5,176 nt of DNA from contig CAMWWJ010000237.1 in assembly GCA_947177925.1 (NCBI GenBank), positions 1 through 5,176 on the forward strand, written 5' to 3'. A program made the position numbers and the translations under genes. The notes under the pieces are model-generated. The model made no database searches. It had not been told where the DNA came from and saw only the letters and a list, made by a program, of their open reading frames with translations. This DNA is from an uncultured Lachnospiraceae bacterium. GTDB taxonomy: Bacteria > Bacillota > Clostridia > Lachnospirales > Lachnospiraceae. Of this stretch, positions 1 to 5,176 are shown in pieces (within the stretch, counting starts at the first letter, position 1; every line of letters begins with the position of its first letter).

Positions 1-1514
1 GCAAAGTCGGTAACTTCTGCCGCCTCCGTCTGCTTTAAAAGGGCATATTCCAAAACTGCCCCTGCCAGTGGATGTTCGCTTTTTCTTTCCAATGCATATG
101 CCACGAAAAGCAATTCTTCCTCTGAAATCCCCTTTGCAGGTATCACATCAGTAACCTTTGGCTCTCCTTTTGTAATAGTTCCGGTCTTATCCAGTGCCAC
201 AATCTGCATCTTTCCTGTTTCCTCCAGGGATGCGGCTGTTTTAAACATGATTCCGTTTCTGGCCCCGATTCCGTTTCCTACCATAATGGCAACCGGCGTC
301 GCCAGACCCAGGGCACAGGGACAACTGATGACCAGTACTGAAATCCCTCTTGCCAGCGCAAATCCAATGCTTTCTCCTGCCAACAGCCAGATGAAGATCG
401 TCACTGCCGAAACGGCAATGACTGCCGGAACGAAAATGCCGGAAACCTTGTCAGCAACCTTTGCGATAGGCGCCTTTGTAGCTGCCGCATCGCTTACCAT
501 CCGGATAATCTGGGACAGTGTGGTATCCTCCCCTACTCTGTCTGCCCGGCATTTCATAAATCCGGACTGGTTTACGGTAGCTGCCGATACATAGTCTCCC
601 TCTCCTTTATCTACCGGAATGCTTTCACCGGTCAATGCGGATTCATTTACCGCACTGTTTCCTTCTAATACAATGCCATCCACAGGAATATTTTCTCCCG
701 GACGCACTACGAAGACATCTCCTTTCTTTACCTGCTCCACAGGCACCTGCGTTTCCATGCCGTCTCTCATTACAGTAGCCGTTTTGGGAGCCAGCTTCAT
801 CAGGCTTTTCAAGGCATCGGTAGTTCTTCCCTTTGATATAGCTTCCAGCATTTTTCCTACCGTAATCAGGGTTAATATCATGGCTGCCGATTCAAAGTAA
901 AATTCGTGCATATAAGCCATGATTCCTTCCATATCTCCCCTTGCCTGTGCATCCGTCATGGCAAACAACGCATAGGTGCTGTATACAAATGCCGCTCCTG
1001 CACCTAATGCTACAAGAGTATCCATATTGGGAGCCTTATGCCAGAGGCTTTTAAAACCGCTTATAAAAAACTTCTGATTAATTACCATAATAACCACAGT
1101 CAGCAAGAGCTGCACAAGTCCCATCGCCACATGGTTATCTGCAAAGTATGCCGGAAGGGGCCAGTTCCACATCATATGCCCCATGGAGATATACATAAGC
1201 ACAAGCAGGAATCCTAAGGAAGCAAAAAGGCGCTTTTTCAGAACCGGAGTTTCTCTGTCCTTTAATGCCTCGTCCTCCAGACTGCCTTCCATGGCAGCAC
1301 CCTGTCTTTGATCCGCTCCTTTTTTAGCAGCCTGATAGCCTGCCTCTTCCACCGCCTTTACGATTTCCGACGGTGTAGCCGTTCCTTCCACGCCCATGGA
1401 GTTCGTAAGCAAACTGACGGAACAGGAGGTGACTCCCGCAACTTTGGAAACCGCCTTTTCCACCCGGGCGCTGCAGGCCGCACAGCTCATTCCCGTTACT
1501 GTATATTGATCCAT
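1..1514 (-). CDS. copA: Copper-exporting P1B-type ATPase CopA (C-terminal part outside window)
   Basis: Integral membrane pump that uses ATP to export Cu(I) from the cytoplasm. The visible 504 residues show, in order: an N-terminal heavy-metal-associated domain (about 1-65) with the GMSCAAC copper site (C11, C14); four hydrophobic segments (about 96-113, 129-147, 167-186, 204-224); the actuator domain with TGES at 295-298; the transmembrane Cys-Pro-Cys metal site at 398-400 within SCPCALGLATP; the phosphorylation motif DKTGT with D442; and the P1B-specific SEHPLA motif with H481-P482. CPC plus one HMA domain indicates Cu(I)/Ag(I) rather than Zn/Cd specificity by family rule. The rest of the ATP-binding domain and the last two membrane helices lie beyond position 1, so about two thirds of a typical 730-850 residue protein is present. 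The ATG at 1514 is supported by AAGGAGG six bases upstream. It is the third gene of the csoR operon, one base after the preceding stop codon. No frameshift is visible. Confidence 0.97.
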   Translation of the reverse strand, partial: MDQYTVTGMSCAACSARVEKAVSKVAGVTSCSVSLLTNSMGVEGTATPSEIVKAVEEAGYQAAKKGADQRQGAAMEGSLEDEALKDRETPVLKKRLFASLGFLLVLMYISMGHMMWNWPLPAYFADNHVAMGLVQLLLTVVIMVINQKFFISGFKSLWHKAPNMDTLVALGAGAAFVYSTYALFAMTDAQARGDMEGIMAYMHEFYFESAAMILTLITVGKMLEAISKGRTTDALKSLMKLAPKTATVMRDGMETQVPVEQVKKGDVFVVRPGENIPVDGIVLEGNSAVNESALTGESIPVDKGEGDYVSAATVNQSGFMKCRADRVGEDTTLSQIIRMVSDAAATKAPIAKVADKVSGIFVPAVIAVSAVTIFIWLLAGESIGFALARGISVLVISCPCALGLATPVAIMVGNGIGARNGIMFKTAASLEETGKMQIVALDKTGTITKGEPKVTDVIPAKGISEEELLFVAYALERKSEHPLAGAVLEYALLKQTEAAEVTDF

Positions 1515-1515
1515 T

Positions 1516-1884
1516 TTATGCCTCCTTCAACTCTATTTCTATTACTTGAAAACCCAGTTTTTCTATCTCATGCATTAATAACATATCCGGAATCATCCTT
1601 TCCATGGAAACTACAGCTATCTTCTTTTTCAGGTTCACCTTTGCCAAGGCGCCGTCGATCTGATTCAATTGATCTTTCACACGGTTTTTACAGCTATTGC
1701 AATGCATTCCTTCAATCACAATCACCTTTTTGGCTATGATTGGCCCGCGCAGCTTCTTTTTCACGGGTTTGGGACTGCTTCCACCCTGACAGCAGCCGCT
1801 CTCTCCTTTAAAATGCAAGTAACTTCCTCTCAATGCAAATACTATAAAAATCATTAAAATTGCTATAATAATAATATTTCCCAT
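1516..1884 (-). CDS. Small membrane-anchored heavy-metal-associated (HMA) domain protein
   Basis: A 122-residue protein, probably a copper-binding chaperone or donor tethered to the membrane. Residues 3-18 form one very hydrophobic segment, followed by basic/polar residues and a GCCQGG element (C31-C32) resembling the Cys-rich tail of FeoB-associated small membrane proteins. A Lys/Pro-rich linker (38-53) leads to an HMA domain (about 52-122) with the metal site GMHCNSC (C62, C65) and the usual beta-alpha-beta pattern ending in KLGFQVIEIEL. The Lys-rich linker favours a cytoplasmic C-terminal domain. The gene sits between csoR and copA, starting 12 nt after csoR and ending 1 nt before copA. 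An AAGAGG Shine-Dalgarno (1892-1897) overlaps the csoR stop codon. CopZ chaperones are normally soluble and about 70 residues, so the anchor is the unusual part. Copper delivery to CopA is inferred from position and CxxC motif only. Confidence 0.92.
   Translation of the reverse strand: MGNIIIIAILMIFIVFALRGSYLHFKGESGCCQGGSSPKPVKKKLRGPIIAKKVIVIEGMHCNSCKNRVKDQLNQIDGALAKVNLKKKIAVVSMERMIPDMLLMHEIEKLGFQVIEIELKEA
1521..1527 (-). promoter_or_regulatory. Shine-Dalgarno of copA inside the end of the HMA gene
   Basis: Minus-strand AAGGAGG lies 6 nt before the copA ATG and coincides with the last codons (Lys-Glu-Ala) of the upstream HMA-protein gene. This fixes the copA start and suggests translation of the two genes is linked. 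Confidence 0.9.
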
Positions 1885-1896
1885 TATTTTGCCTCT

Positions 1897-2205
1897 TTAT
1901 TTCATCAATTTTTGCAATGTGCGAAGCAGCTCATCCACGGTCTCATCCTTTCCCTCCCGAATGTCCCTTGTAACACAGGTCTTGATGTGGTTAGAAAGCA
2001 GCTCTTTGTTAAAGCTGTTTAAGGCTGCGTTTACAGCCGCTACCTGAACAAGAATGTCCGTACAGTATGCTTCTTTTTCCACCATGCCCCTGATTCCCCG
2101 TATCTGACCCTCGATGCGGTTTAAACGGTGAATCAGATTCTTATATTCCTTTTCCGAACGTTCCTTTGTCTTATGGCATGAACATTGTTCCTGTTTTTCC
2201 GGCAT
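1897..2205 (-). CDS. csoR: CsoR-family copper-sensing transcriptional repressor
   Basis: A 102-residue all-helical DNA-binding repressor that lets go of its operator when Cu(I) binds. The core runs from about residue 20 (LIHRLNRIEGQIRGIRGMVE) to the end. The three diagnostic copper ligands are C48, H73 and C77, spaced 25 and 4 residues apart exactly as C36/H61/C65 of Mycobacterium tuberculosis CsoR. This separates it from the FrmR and RcnR branches of the DUF156 family. The N-terminal extension carries C8, C10 and H11 (CSCH), which might be an extra metal or redox site. The ATG at 2205 is preceded by GGGGG with 7 nt spacing, and no better start is visible. It is the first gene of the csoR-HMA-copA unit. 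A matching operator overlaps its promoter, so it very probably represses its own operon. Confidence 0.96.
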   Translation of the reverse strand: MPEKQEQCSCHKTKERSEKEYKNLIHRLNRIEGQIRGIRGMVEKEAYCTDILVQVAAVNAALNSFNKELLSNHIKTCVTRDIREGKDETVDELLRTLQKLMK

Positions 2206-2259
2206 GTTCTTTCCCCCGTTTTTCTTTTTTCTATATATTCTTTTCTCTTTTCACAGCTT

Positions 2260-2288
2260 ATTATATACCCCCTATGGGTATATTGCAA
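2260..2288 (-). promoter_or_regulatory. Promoter of the csoR-HMA-copA operon
   Basis: On the minus strand the -35 box is TTGCAA (2283-2288) and the -10 box is a perfect TATAAT (2260-2265), separated by exactly 17 bp (2266-2282). Transcription should start near 2253, leaving a leader of about 48 nt before the csoR ATG. The leader is purine-rich and shows no obvious structured riboswitch. Confidence 0.88.
2263..2283. promoter_or_regulatory. CsoR operator palindrome between -35 and -10
   Basis: Perfect 8-bp arms ATATACCC and GGGTATAT surround the 5-nt centre CCTAT. The TACCC...GGGTA core with a C/G-rich centre is the known signature of CsoR binding sites. It fills the promoter spacer and reaches into both boxes, so bound CsoR would physically exclude RNA polymerase, and Cu(I) would relieve this. 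The sequence and spacing are seen directly. Binding is inferred from the adjacent csoR gene. Confidence 0.9.
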
Positions 2289-2658
2289 GGATATTTTTAT
2301 TTTCCTATGCAGGGAGCCAGAGTCATGCATGGTCTTGGGGCTGGCATAAGAGTTCAAACAGGGATTTGGATGCTTTACGAGCGTGGGGATGGGATTGGTT
2401 AAACGGACGTGGGAGCTGGCAGAGCATATAGTAGTATTTCGGCGACTTTACTTTTCCCCGTCTTGTATCGGGGACTTTCCTTATAGGCCCGAAATACTAC
2501 TATATGCTCTGCCAGCTCCCACTAGGTATCGAAAAGCCATCTGGTACTTGTCTAAATAAATTCTACACCTGTTTTTGCTAACATTTCTGTTCATCACGCA
2601 ACTCGCTCTGAAACATTCCTGCTTTCATAATTGTTCTAAATAGTTCACTTATTTTGTA
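2289..2658. other. Gene-free spacer between the AraC-type regulator and the csoR promoter
   Basis: About 370 nt with no supported gene on either strand. The short open frames here start as antisense shadows of csoR or lack a usable ribosome binding site. Positions 2289-2408 are rather G-rich on the plus strand and show no motif I recognise. Positions 2409-2522 hold a long perfect inverted repeat, described separately. Positions 2523-2658 are AT-richer and contain no clear intrinsic terminator for the regulator gene that ends at 2659: I see no stem followed by a T-run in the minus direction. Confidence 0.75.
2409..2522. repeat. Perfect 34-bp inverted repeat with 46-nt loop
   Basis: The left arm 2409-2442 (begins GTGGGAGCTGGC) and right arm 2489-2522 (ends GCCAGCTCCCAC) are exact reverse complements over all 34 bases. 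The 46-nt centre (2443-2488) contains a second small stem, CCCCG (2456-2460) with CGGGG (2469-2473), and a repeated GACTTT (2444-2449, 2473-2478). Complementarity stops abruptly at both outer edges. No target-site duplication is visible in the flanks and no T-tract follows on either strand, so a classic intrinsic terminator is unlikely. It could be a miniature mobile or REP-like element, an unusually large transcription barrier, or a small invertible segment. The sequence alone does not decide. Confidence 0.93.
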
Positions 2659-3504
2659 TCATGCATGAACTTCTCGCAGTGGAATCCAAATCTCACTCCG
2701 ATAATCCGATTTACTGGTATCTCCTTTTTCATACCATTCCAAATTAACGTTCATAACCATCTCATACCGTGGATGTCCCGGAAGCCATTCCTCAAAAATT
2801 GACATATATACGGCCTGCATAGCGCCCGGCATAGGTCCAATGCATGGAAATTTCGCCCACATCATCTTTGGAACCTCATATATCATCATCCCTTCCGGTA
2901 TTTTCTTTTCCAGAAATCTCCCTGCAATCAGATAAAGGCATTCTCTACTTCCATTTTCTTCGTCAATGCAGACACCATATTCTCCTATATTTGTATTATC
3001 AATAGCTTGTTTCTTAAAATCATCCCAGAACTTTGGAATCACCTCAAACGACTGCTCCATAGAACATCTGAAAGGCTTCCCGATTAAATGAAAGGCTTCC
3101 ATCTCCTCAATTGTATAGGGCAGGCTTTCACCGCCTTCTATCGAAACTTTCACTTTCAAAGGATGAAAACTTCTGATTTTCTGTGTATTCTTTTTCAAAT
3201 GTACCGGAGAAATGCCATGAAACCTTGTAAAAGCCTTTGTAAAACTTTCCGGAGTTTCATATCCGTACTTTAAGGCCAGATTAATCACTTTATCTCCATT
3301 TGTAAGCAAATCAACTGCTGCCAGATAAAGCCGCCTGTATCTGACATATTCTCCTAAAGTGTAGCCAGTCATAATTTTAAATCCCTTTTGCAGGTACAGT
3401 GACGGAATCTTTGCTGCTCTGGCAACTTCCGTTGTCTCAATCGGTTCCAGCATATGGGTTTCCATATATTCAATCGCTTTCGTTAAACTCTCCGTCCACT
3501 CCAT
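2659..3504 (-). CDS. AraC-family regulator with GyrI-like effector-binding domain
   Basis: A 281-residue transcription factor when counted from the ATG at 3504. The AraC-type double helix-turn-helix is N-terminal (about residues 6-104), with the characteristic YLQKGFKIMTGYTLGEYVRYRR stretch split between the two HTH units and a second HTH ending in ESFTKAFTRFHGISP. The C-terminal half (about 112-281) is a GyrI/Rob-like small-molecule-binding domain ending in YRSEIWIPL, whose conserved acidic residue is E271. This layout resembles Rob/SoxS-type regulators that bind cationic or lipophilic compounds, but the ligand is unknown. An in-frame ATG also exists at 3510. I prefer 3504 because TAGGAG at 3514-3519 is then 9 nt away instead of 3. 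The gene starts inside the end of the transglutaminase-like gene (35-nt overlap, different frame), implying one transcript and coupled translation. Targets may include its own operon. Confidence 0.93.
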   Translation of the reverse strand: MEWTESLTKAIEYMETHMLEPIETTEVARAAKIPSLYLQKGFKIMTGYTLGEYVRYRRLYLAAVDLLTNGDKVINLALKYGYETPESFTKAFTRFHGISPVHLKKNTQKIRSFHPLKVKVSIEGGESLPYTIEEMEAFHLIGKPFRCSMEQSFEVIPKFWDDFKKQAIDNTNIGEYGVCIDEENGSRECLYLIAGRFLEKKIPEGMMIYEVPKMMWAKFPCIGPMPGAMQAVYMSIFEEWLPGHPRYEMVMNVNLEWYEKGDTSKSDYRSEIWIPLREVHA

Positions 3505-4405
3505 GATCATAATCTCCTACAAGCGGGCTGTTCAGAATCCGTAACTTCCTTTTCTGCTCCCAGAGCATCCGAAGCTCGTCAAAATACACGTCTGGCTCTT
3601 TCATCCACTCTGCGAGCTGATCCAGTTCTTTCAGCTCCTCTTCACACAGTTTATCCAGTTTACCATCCAGATAGGAAGGCAAAAAAGAATACGTAATTTC
3701 ATTATTCATAAGTGCGTGAAAATCATATAACAAATAACGCACAAGTGCAGGAAATGCACAGGTTCCCAAACCATCCGCATATATATACTGTCTGCCGTCG
3801 GTTTTACCGTTTCTTAAGTCCAAATACGCCTCTGATACCCAGTCGAAGCTTTTCTCCGGCATATCATACTGCGAAAGCGGCATTCCGCATTCTTCATAAA
3901 AGCCGTCTGCATCAAAGGTAATCCAGCGTCCTTCTTTTTCATTATAATATTGATTGATCCAATGATCCATACTAAATCCTTCTTTGAAATACGGTGCATA
4001 CCCTGCCCGGGATCTTGCTGGAATACCCTTTGCTTTTAAAATAGCACTCATAAGCACCGACACATACCGACAAGTCACTACAATCTTATGTTCTGCCTTT
4101 CTGTCCGATACAAAGCCCCGTTCGTCCAGCCGAAACAATTCCGCAGCCATCGCCGGCGCTGTCAACAATACATCGTCCTCACAACGCATCCGGTACCACG
4201 GATATCTATCCATATCTCCGTATAAAAGCTTGGCATTAGCATTAGTGTTTCCCTCTTTTAATGTAACTCTGTGTATTACCTGAGCACATACTAACCTGCC
4301 AAGGGCAGGAATATCATCAGGCAGCGAGCGGAAATAATCCCGATATGCACCCGCATAAGTATAGGTTCCTGTGCTCTTATAATGCTCTATAATATACTCT
4401 TTCAT
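3470..4405 (-). CDS. Transglutaminase-like domain protein
   Basis: A 311-residue protein with a transglutaminase/cysteine-protease-like fold. The catalytic triad can be read directly: C112 in IVVTCRYVSVLMSAILKAKG, H148 in MDHWINQYY, and D165 in GRWITFDAD. The segment GIPARSRAGY after the Cys helix is typical of the superfamily. There is no signal peptide or membrane segment, so it should act in the cytoplasm. The C-terminal third (about 225-311) is rich in charged and Leu residues, probably helical, and resembles nothing I can name. Bacterial members include proteases and amidases as well as true cross-linking enzymes, so the substrate is unknown. The ATG at 4405 follows GAAGGAG (4416-4422) with a somewhat long 10-nt spacing. 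It is the first gene of a two-gene unit with the overlapping AraC-type regulator, suggesting a shared inducer or pathway. Confidence 0.9.
   Translation of the reverse strand: MKEYIIEHYKSTGTYTYAGAYRDYFRSLPDDIPALGRLVCAQVIHRVTLKEGNTNANAKLLYGDMDRYPWYRMRCEDDVLLTAPAMAAELFRLDERGFVSDRKAEHKIVVTCRYVSVLMSAILKAKGIPARSRAGYAPYFKEGFSMDHWINQYYNEKEGRWITFDADGFYEECGMPLSQYDMPEKSFDWVSEAYLDLRNGKTDGRQYIYADGLGTCAFPALVRYLLYDFHALMNNEITYSFLPSYLDGKLDKLCEEELKELDQLAEWMKEPDVYFDELRMLWEQKRKLRILNSPLVGDYDHGVDGEFNESD
3514..3519 (-). promoter_or_regulatory. Shine-Dalgarno deciding the AraC-type gene start
   Basis: Minus-strand TAGGAG lies within the coding end of the transglutaminase-like gene. It is 9 nt from the ATG at 3504 and only 3 nt from the alternative ATG at 3510, favouring the shorter protein that begins MEWTESL. 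Confidence 0.75.
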
Positions 4406-4431
4406 CTATCATATTCTCCTTCATAATTTAA

Positions 4432-4464
4432 TTTCATGGCTGATATTATTAGTTTATCATGAAA
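4432..4464. repeat. Inverted repeats upstream of the transglutaminase/AraC unit (possible operator)
   Basis: TTTCATG (4432-4438) and CATGAAA (4458-4464) form a 7-bp inverted repeat separated by 19 nt. An overlapping pair TGATA (4441-4445) and TATCA (4455-4459) shares the same spacer. The element lies 27-59 nt upstream of the start codon, where the promoter should be. A TAATAT-like -10 is present on the minus strand without a good -35, consistent with activator dependence. Short AT-rich repeats can arise by chance, so operator function is only a suggestion. Confidence 0.35.
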
Positions 4465-4492
4465 GAAAATATAAATCCTGTCCCGAGCAGCT

Positions 4493-4759
4493 CTATTTTG
4501 TCAGCTTTACTTGCGTACATGTCACAATTTTATTTACAGAATGCATATGCCTTGGTACATTTGGATGTTCATCCTCAAATGTGTATGATTGGAACTGCAA
4601 AATTTCCCAATCATTATACAGTTCCTTAATTTCACCATCTTGAGCCAAACCGATTGCAAAGGGCGCAATATCAGCAGAGGCAGGCATTGTATCCGTAAAT
4701 ATATGCATAATATGGATACCACCGACACTTGTATTGTTCTTATTGTCCTTTTGATATGT
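4493..4759 (-). pseudogene. C-terminal remnant of a TehB-like SAM-dependent methyltransferase
   Basis: The minus frame ending at the TAG at 4493-4495 reads as the last part of a class I methyltransferase of the TehB type: a GGIHIMHIF strand (4700-4723), then FAIGLAQDGEIKELYNDWEI and VNKIVTCTQV. A full-length relative is roughly 190-210 residues with an N-terminal SAM-binding Rossmann core containing a GxGxG loop. Only about 70-80 residues of the C-terminal end are here. The frame stays open upstream only to the TAA at 4784-4786, inside the neighbouring gene. The first in-frame ATG (4708) falls inside the core strand and has no convincing ribosome binding site. Without the cofactor site it cannot be an active methyltransferase. 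It is probably a relic, though expression of a 71-residue peptide from 4708 cannot be excluded. The family call is from memory of TehB C-termini. Confidence 0.72.
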
Positions 4760-4760
4760 T

Positions 4761-4767
4761 TCCTCCC
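4761..4767 (-). promoter_or_regulatory. Orphan Shine-Dalgarno-like sequence before the tehB remnant
   Basis: Minus-strand GGGAGGA is followed by AACATATC, where an ATG would be expected but none occurs. It sits 9 nt after the stop codon of the PPOX-like gene and leads directly into the headless methyltransferase frame. It may be the surviving start region of the original gene, with the start codon and N-terminal part lost by deletion. It could also be chance. Confidence 0.35.
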
Positions 4768-4776
4768 AAAAAGAAA

Positions 4777-5176
4777 TTAGTGTTTATCCTTTTTCTTCAT
4801 TCTTATTTTACCTGTTACTTTTTCTACTATCAGTTTAAAAACTTTTGTACGAGGCATAACTGCTTTATTAAACGGAAATTCTTCTTGATGATAATGTTTC
4901 ATCAAAATACGTAAAGCATTATACTTTTCATCATCAGAAAGTATTTCAATATGCCCTTGTCCAATAACGCTTTCGTATTCCATTGTACAACTCCCTCGTT
5001 CCATTTCTGTTACTAATTTATGTTCACAATCCATCTCAAAACTGGCTCTATTATCCTTTTCAATCAAATCATATTTTGTGCCTTCCATAGCTCCATGAAA
5101 ATACAATTCAATTTTATCATCTCTTACACACATTCCAAAATTAAGTGGTAATATATATGGATAGCCATTATTATTT
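4777..5176 (-). CDS. Pyridoxamine 5'-phosphate oxidase-like (Nim-type) flavoprotein, 5' end outside window
   Basis: The visible 132 residues belong to the split-barrel FMN-binding superfamily, in the group that includes nitroimidazole-resistance (Nim) proteins. Diagnostic stretches are GYPYILPLNFG at the start of the visible part, then IELYFHGAMEGTKYDLIEKDNRASFEMD, where the FHGA histidine and the EGTK region correspond to the conserved cofactor-side motif, and the later ESVIGQGHIEIL strand. The frame remains open upstream through the window edge. The Met at 5133 is therefore internal, and about 20-25 N-terminal residues are missing compared with a usual length near 155. The C-terminus is very basic (RMKKKDKH). 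Members are small cytoplasmic dimeric flavin enzymes, often of unknown substrate. Nitroimidazole reduction is known for some but cannot be assumed here. Base composition is visibly more AT-rich than in the genes to the left. Confidence 0.9.
   Translation of the reverse strand, partial: NNNGYPYILPLNFGMCVRDDKIELYFHGAMEGTKYDLIEKDNRASFEMDCEHKLVTEMERGSCTMEYESVIGQGHIEILSDDEKYNALRILMKHYHQEEFPFNKAVMPRTKVFKLIVEKVTGKIRMKKKDKH

Noticed and set aside
247..900. Plus-strand open frames of 115 and 93 codons
   Set aside because: They lie wholly antisense to the unambiguous CopA reading frame and show no family features; they are complements of conserved CopA codons.
1308..1739. Plus-strand 143-codon open frame
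   Set aside because: It spans the copA/HMA gene junction in antisense, is low-complexity Phe/Ser-rich, and has no ribosome binding site.
2133..2357. Minus-strand 74-codon frame starting upstream of the csoR promoter
   Set aside because: It would read through the csoR -35/-10 region and overlap the csoR start in another frame; its composition is random-looking and no ribosome binding site precedes it.
2341..2410. Possible tRNA, because GTTCAAAC resembles a T-loop
   Set aside because: No acceptor stem, anticodon arm or D-loop can be fitted around it.
2166..2431. Two plus-strand open frames (2166-2402 and 2204-2431) running from csoR through its promoter
   Set aside because: They begin antisense to csoR or at its start region, cross the csoR promoter and operator, have no ribosome binding site and no recognisable protein pattern.
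2409..2522. Intrinsic terminator of the AraC-type gene
   Set aside because: The stem is much longer than usual, the loop is 46 nt, and neither strand has a T-run after the stem.
4534..4728. Minus-strand 64-codon frame overlapping the methyltransferase remnant
   Set aside because: It is an alternative frame of the same DNA; only the frame ending at 4493 gives methyltransferase-like sequence.
4777..5133. PPOX-like protein starting at the Met at 5133
   Set aside because: The frame continues upstream to the window edge with the family-typical GYPYILPLNFG sequence, so this Met is internal and the gene is partial.

Overview
The window looks like chromosomal DNA from a low-to-mid GC Firmicute, most likely a gut Clostridia/Lachnospiraceae-type organism. 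This rests on the protein families, the strong AGGAGG-type ribosome binding sites, and the CsoR/HMA/CopA arrangement. The assignment is inference from general appearance, not a database match. Every convincing gene lies on the minus strand, so the biological reading direction is from position 5176 down to 1.

Right end (about 5176-4410): an AT-rich stretch holds a pyridoxamine-5'-phosphate-oxidase/Nim-like protein whose 5' end is beyond the window edge. It is followed by a headless C-terminal remnant of a TehB-like SAM methyltransferase. Between them is a strong Shine-Dalgarno-like sequence with no ATG after it, which suggests a deletion scar.

Middle (about 4405-2659): a two-gene unit encodes a cytoplasmic transglutaminase-like cysteine-protease-fold protein and an AraC-type regulator with a C-terminal GyrI-like effector-binding domain. 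The two reading frames overlap by 35 nt. The upstream spacer carries an inverted repeat that might be an operator.

Spacer (about 2658-2206): about 370 nt without a gene contain a perfect 34-bp inverted repeat around a 46-nt loop, of unknown nature. The csoR promoter follows. Its TTGCAA and TATAAT boxes are 17 bp apart, and the spacer between them is almost entirely a CsoR-type operator palindrome.

Left end (2205-1): a compact copper-homeostasis operon in the order csoR (Cu(I)-sensing repressor with the Cys-His-Cys ligand set), a small membrane-anchored HMA-domain protein, and copA (Cu(I)-exporting P1B-type ATPase, cut by the window edge after the phosphorylation site and HP motif). Gaps are 12 nt and 1 nt, and each downstream Shine-Dalgarno lies in the end of the preceding gene. 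The expected logic is that Cu(I) binding to CsoR frees the promoter, and the HMA protein and CopA then bind and expel copper.
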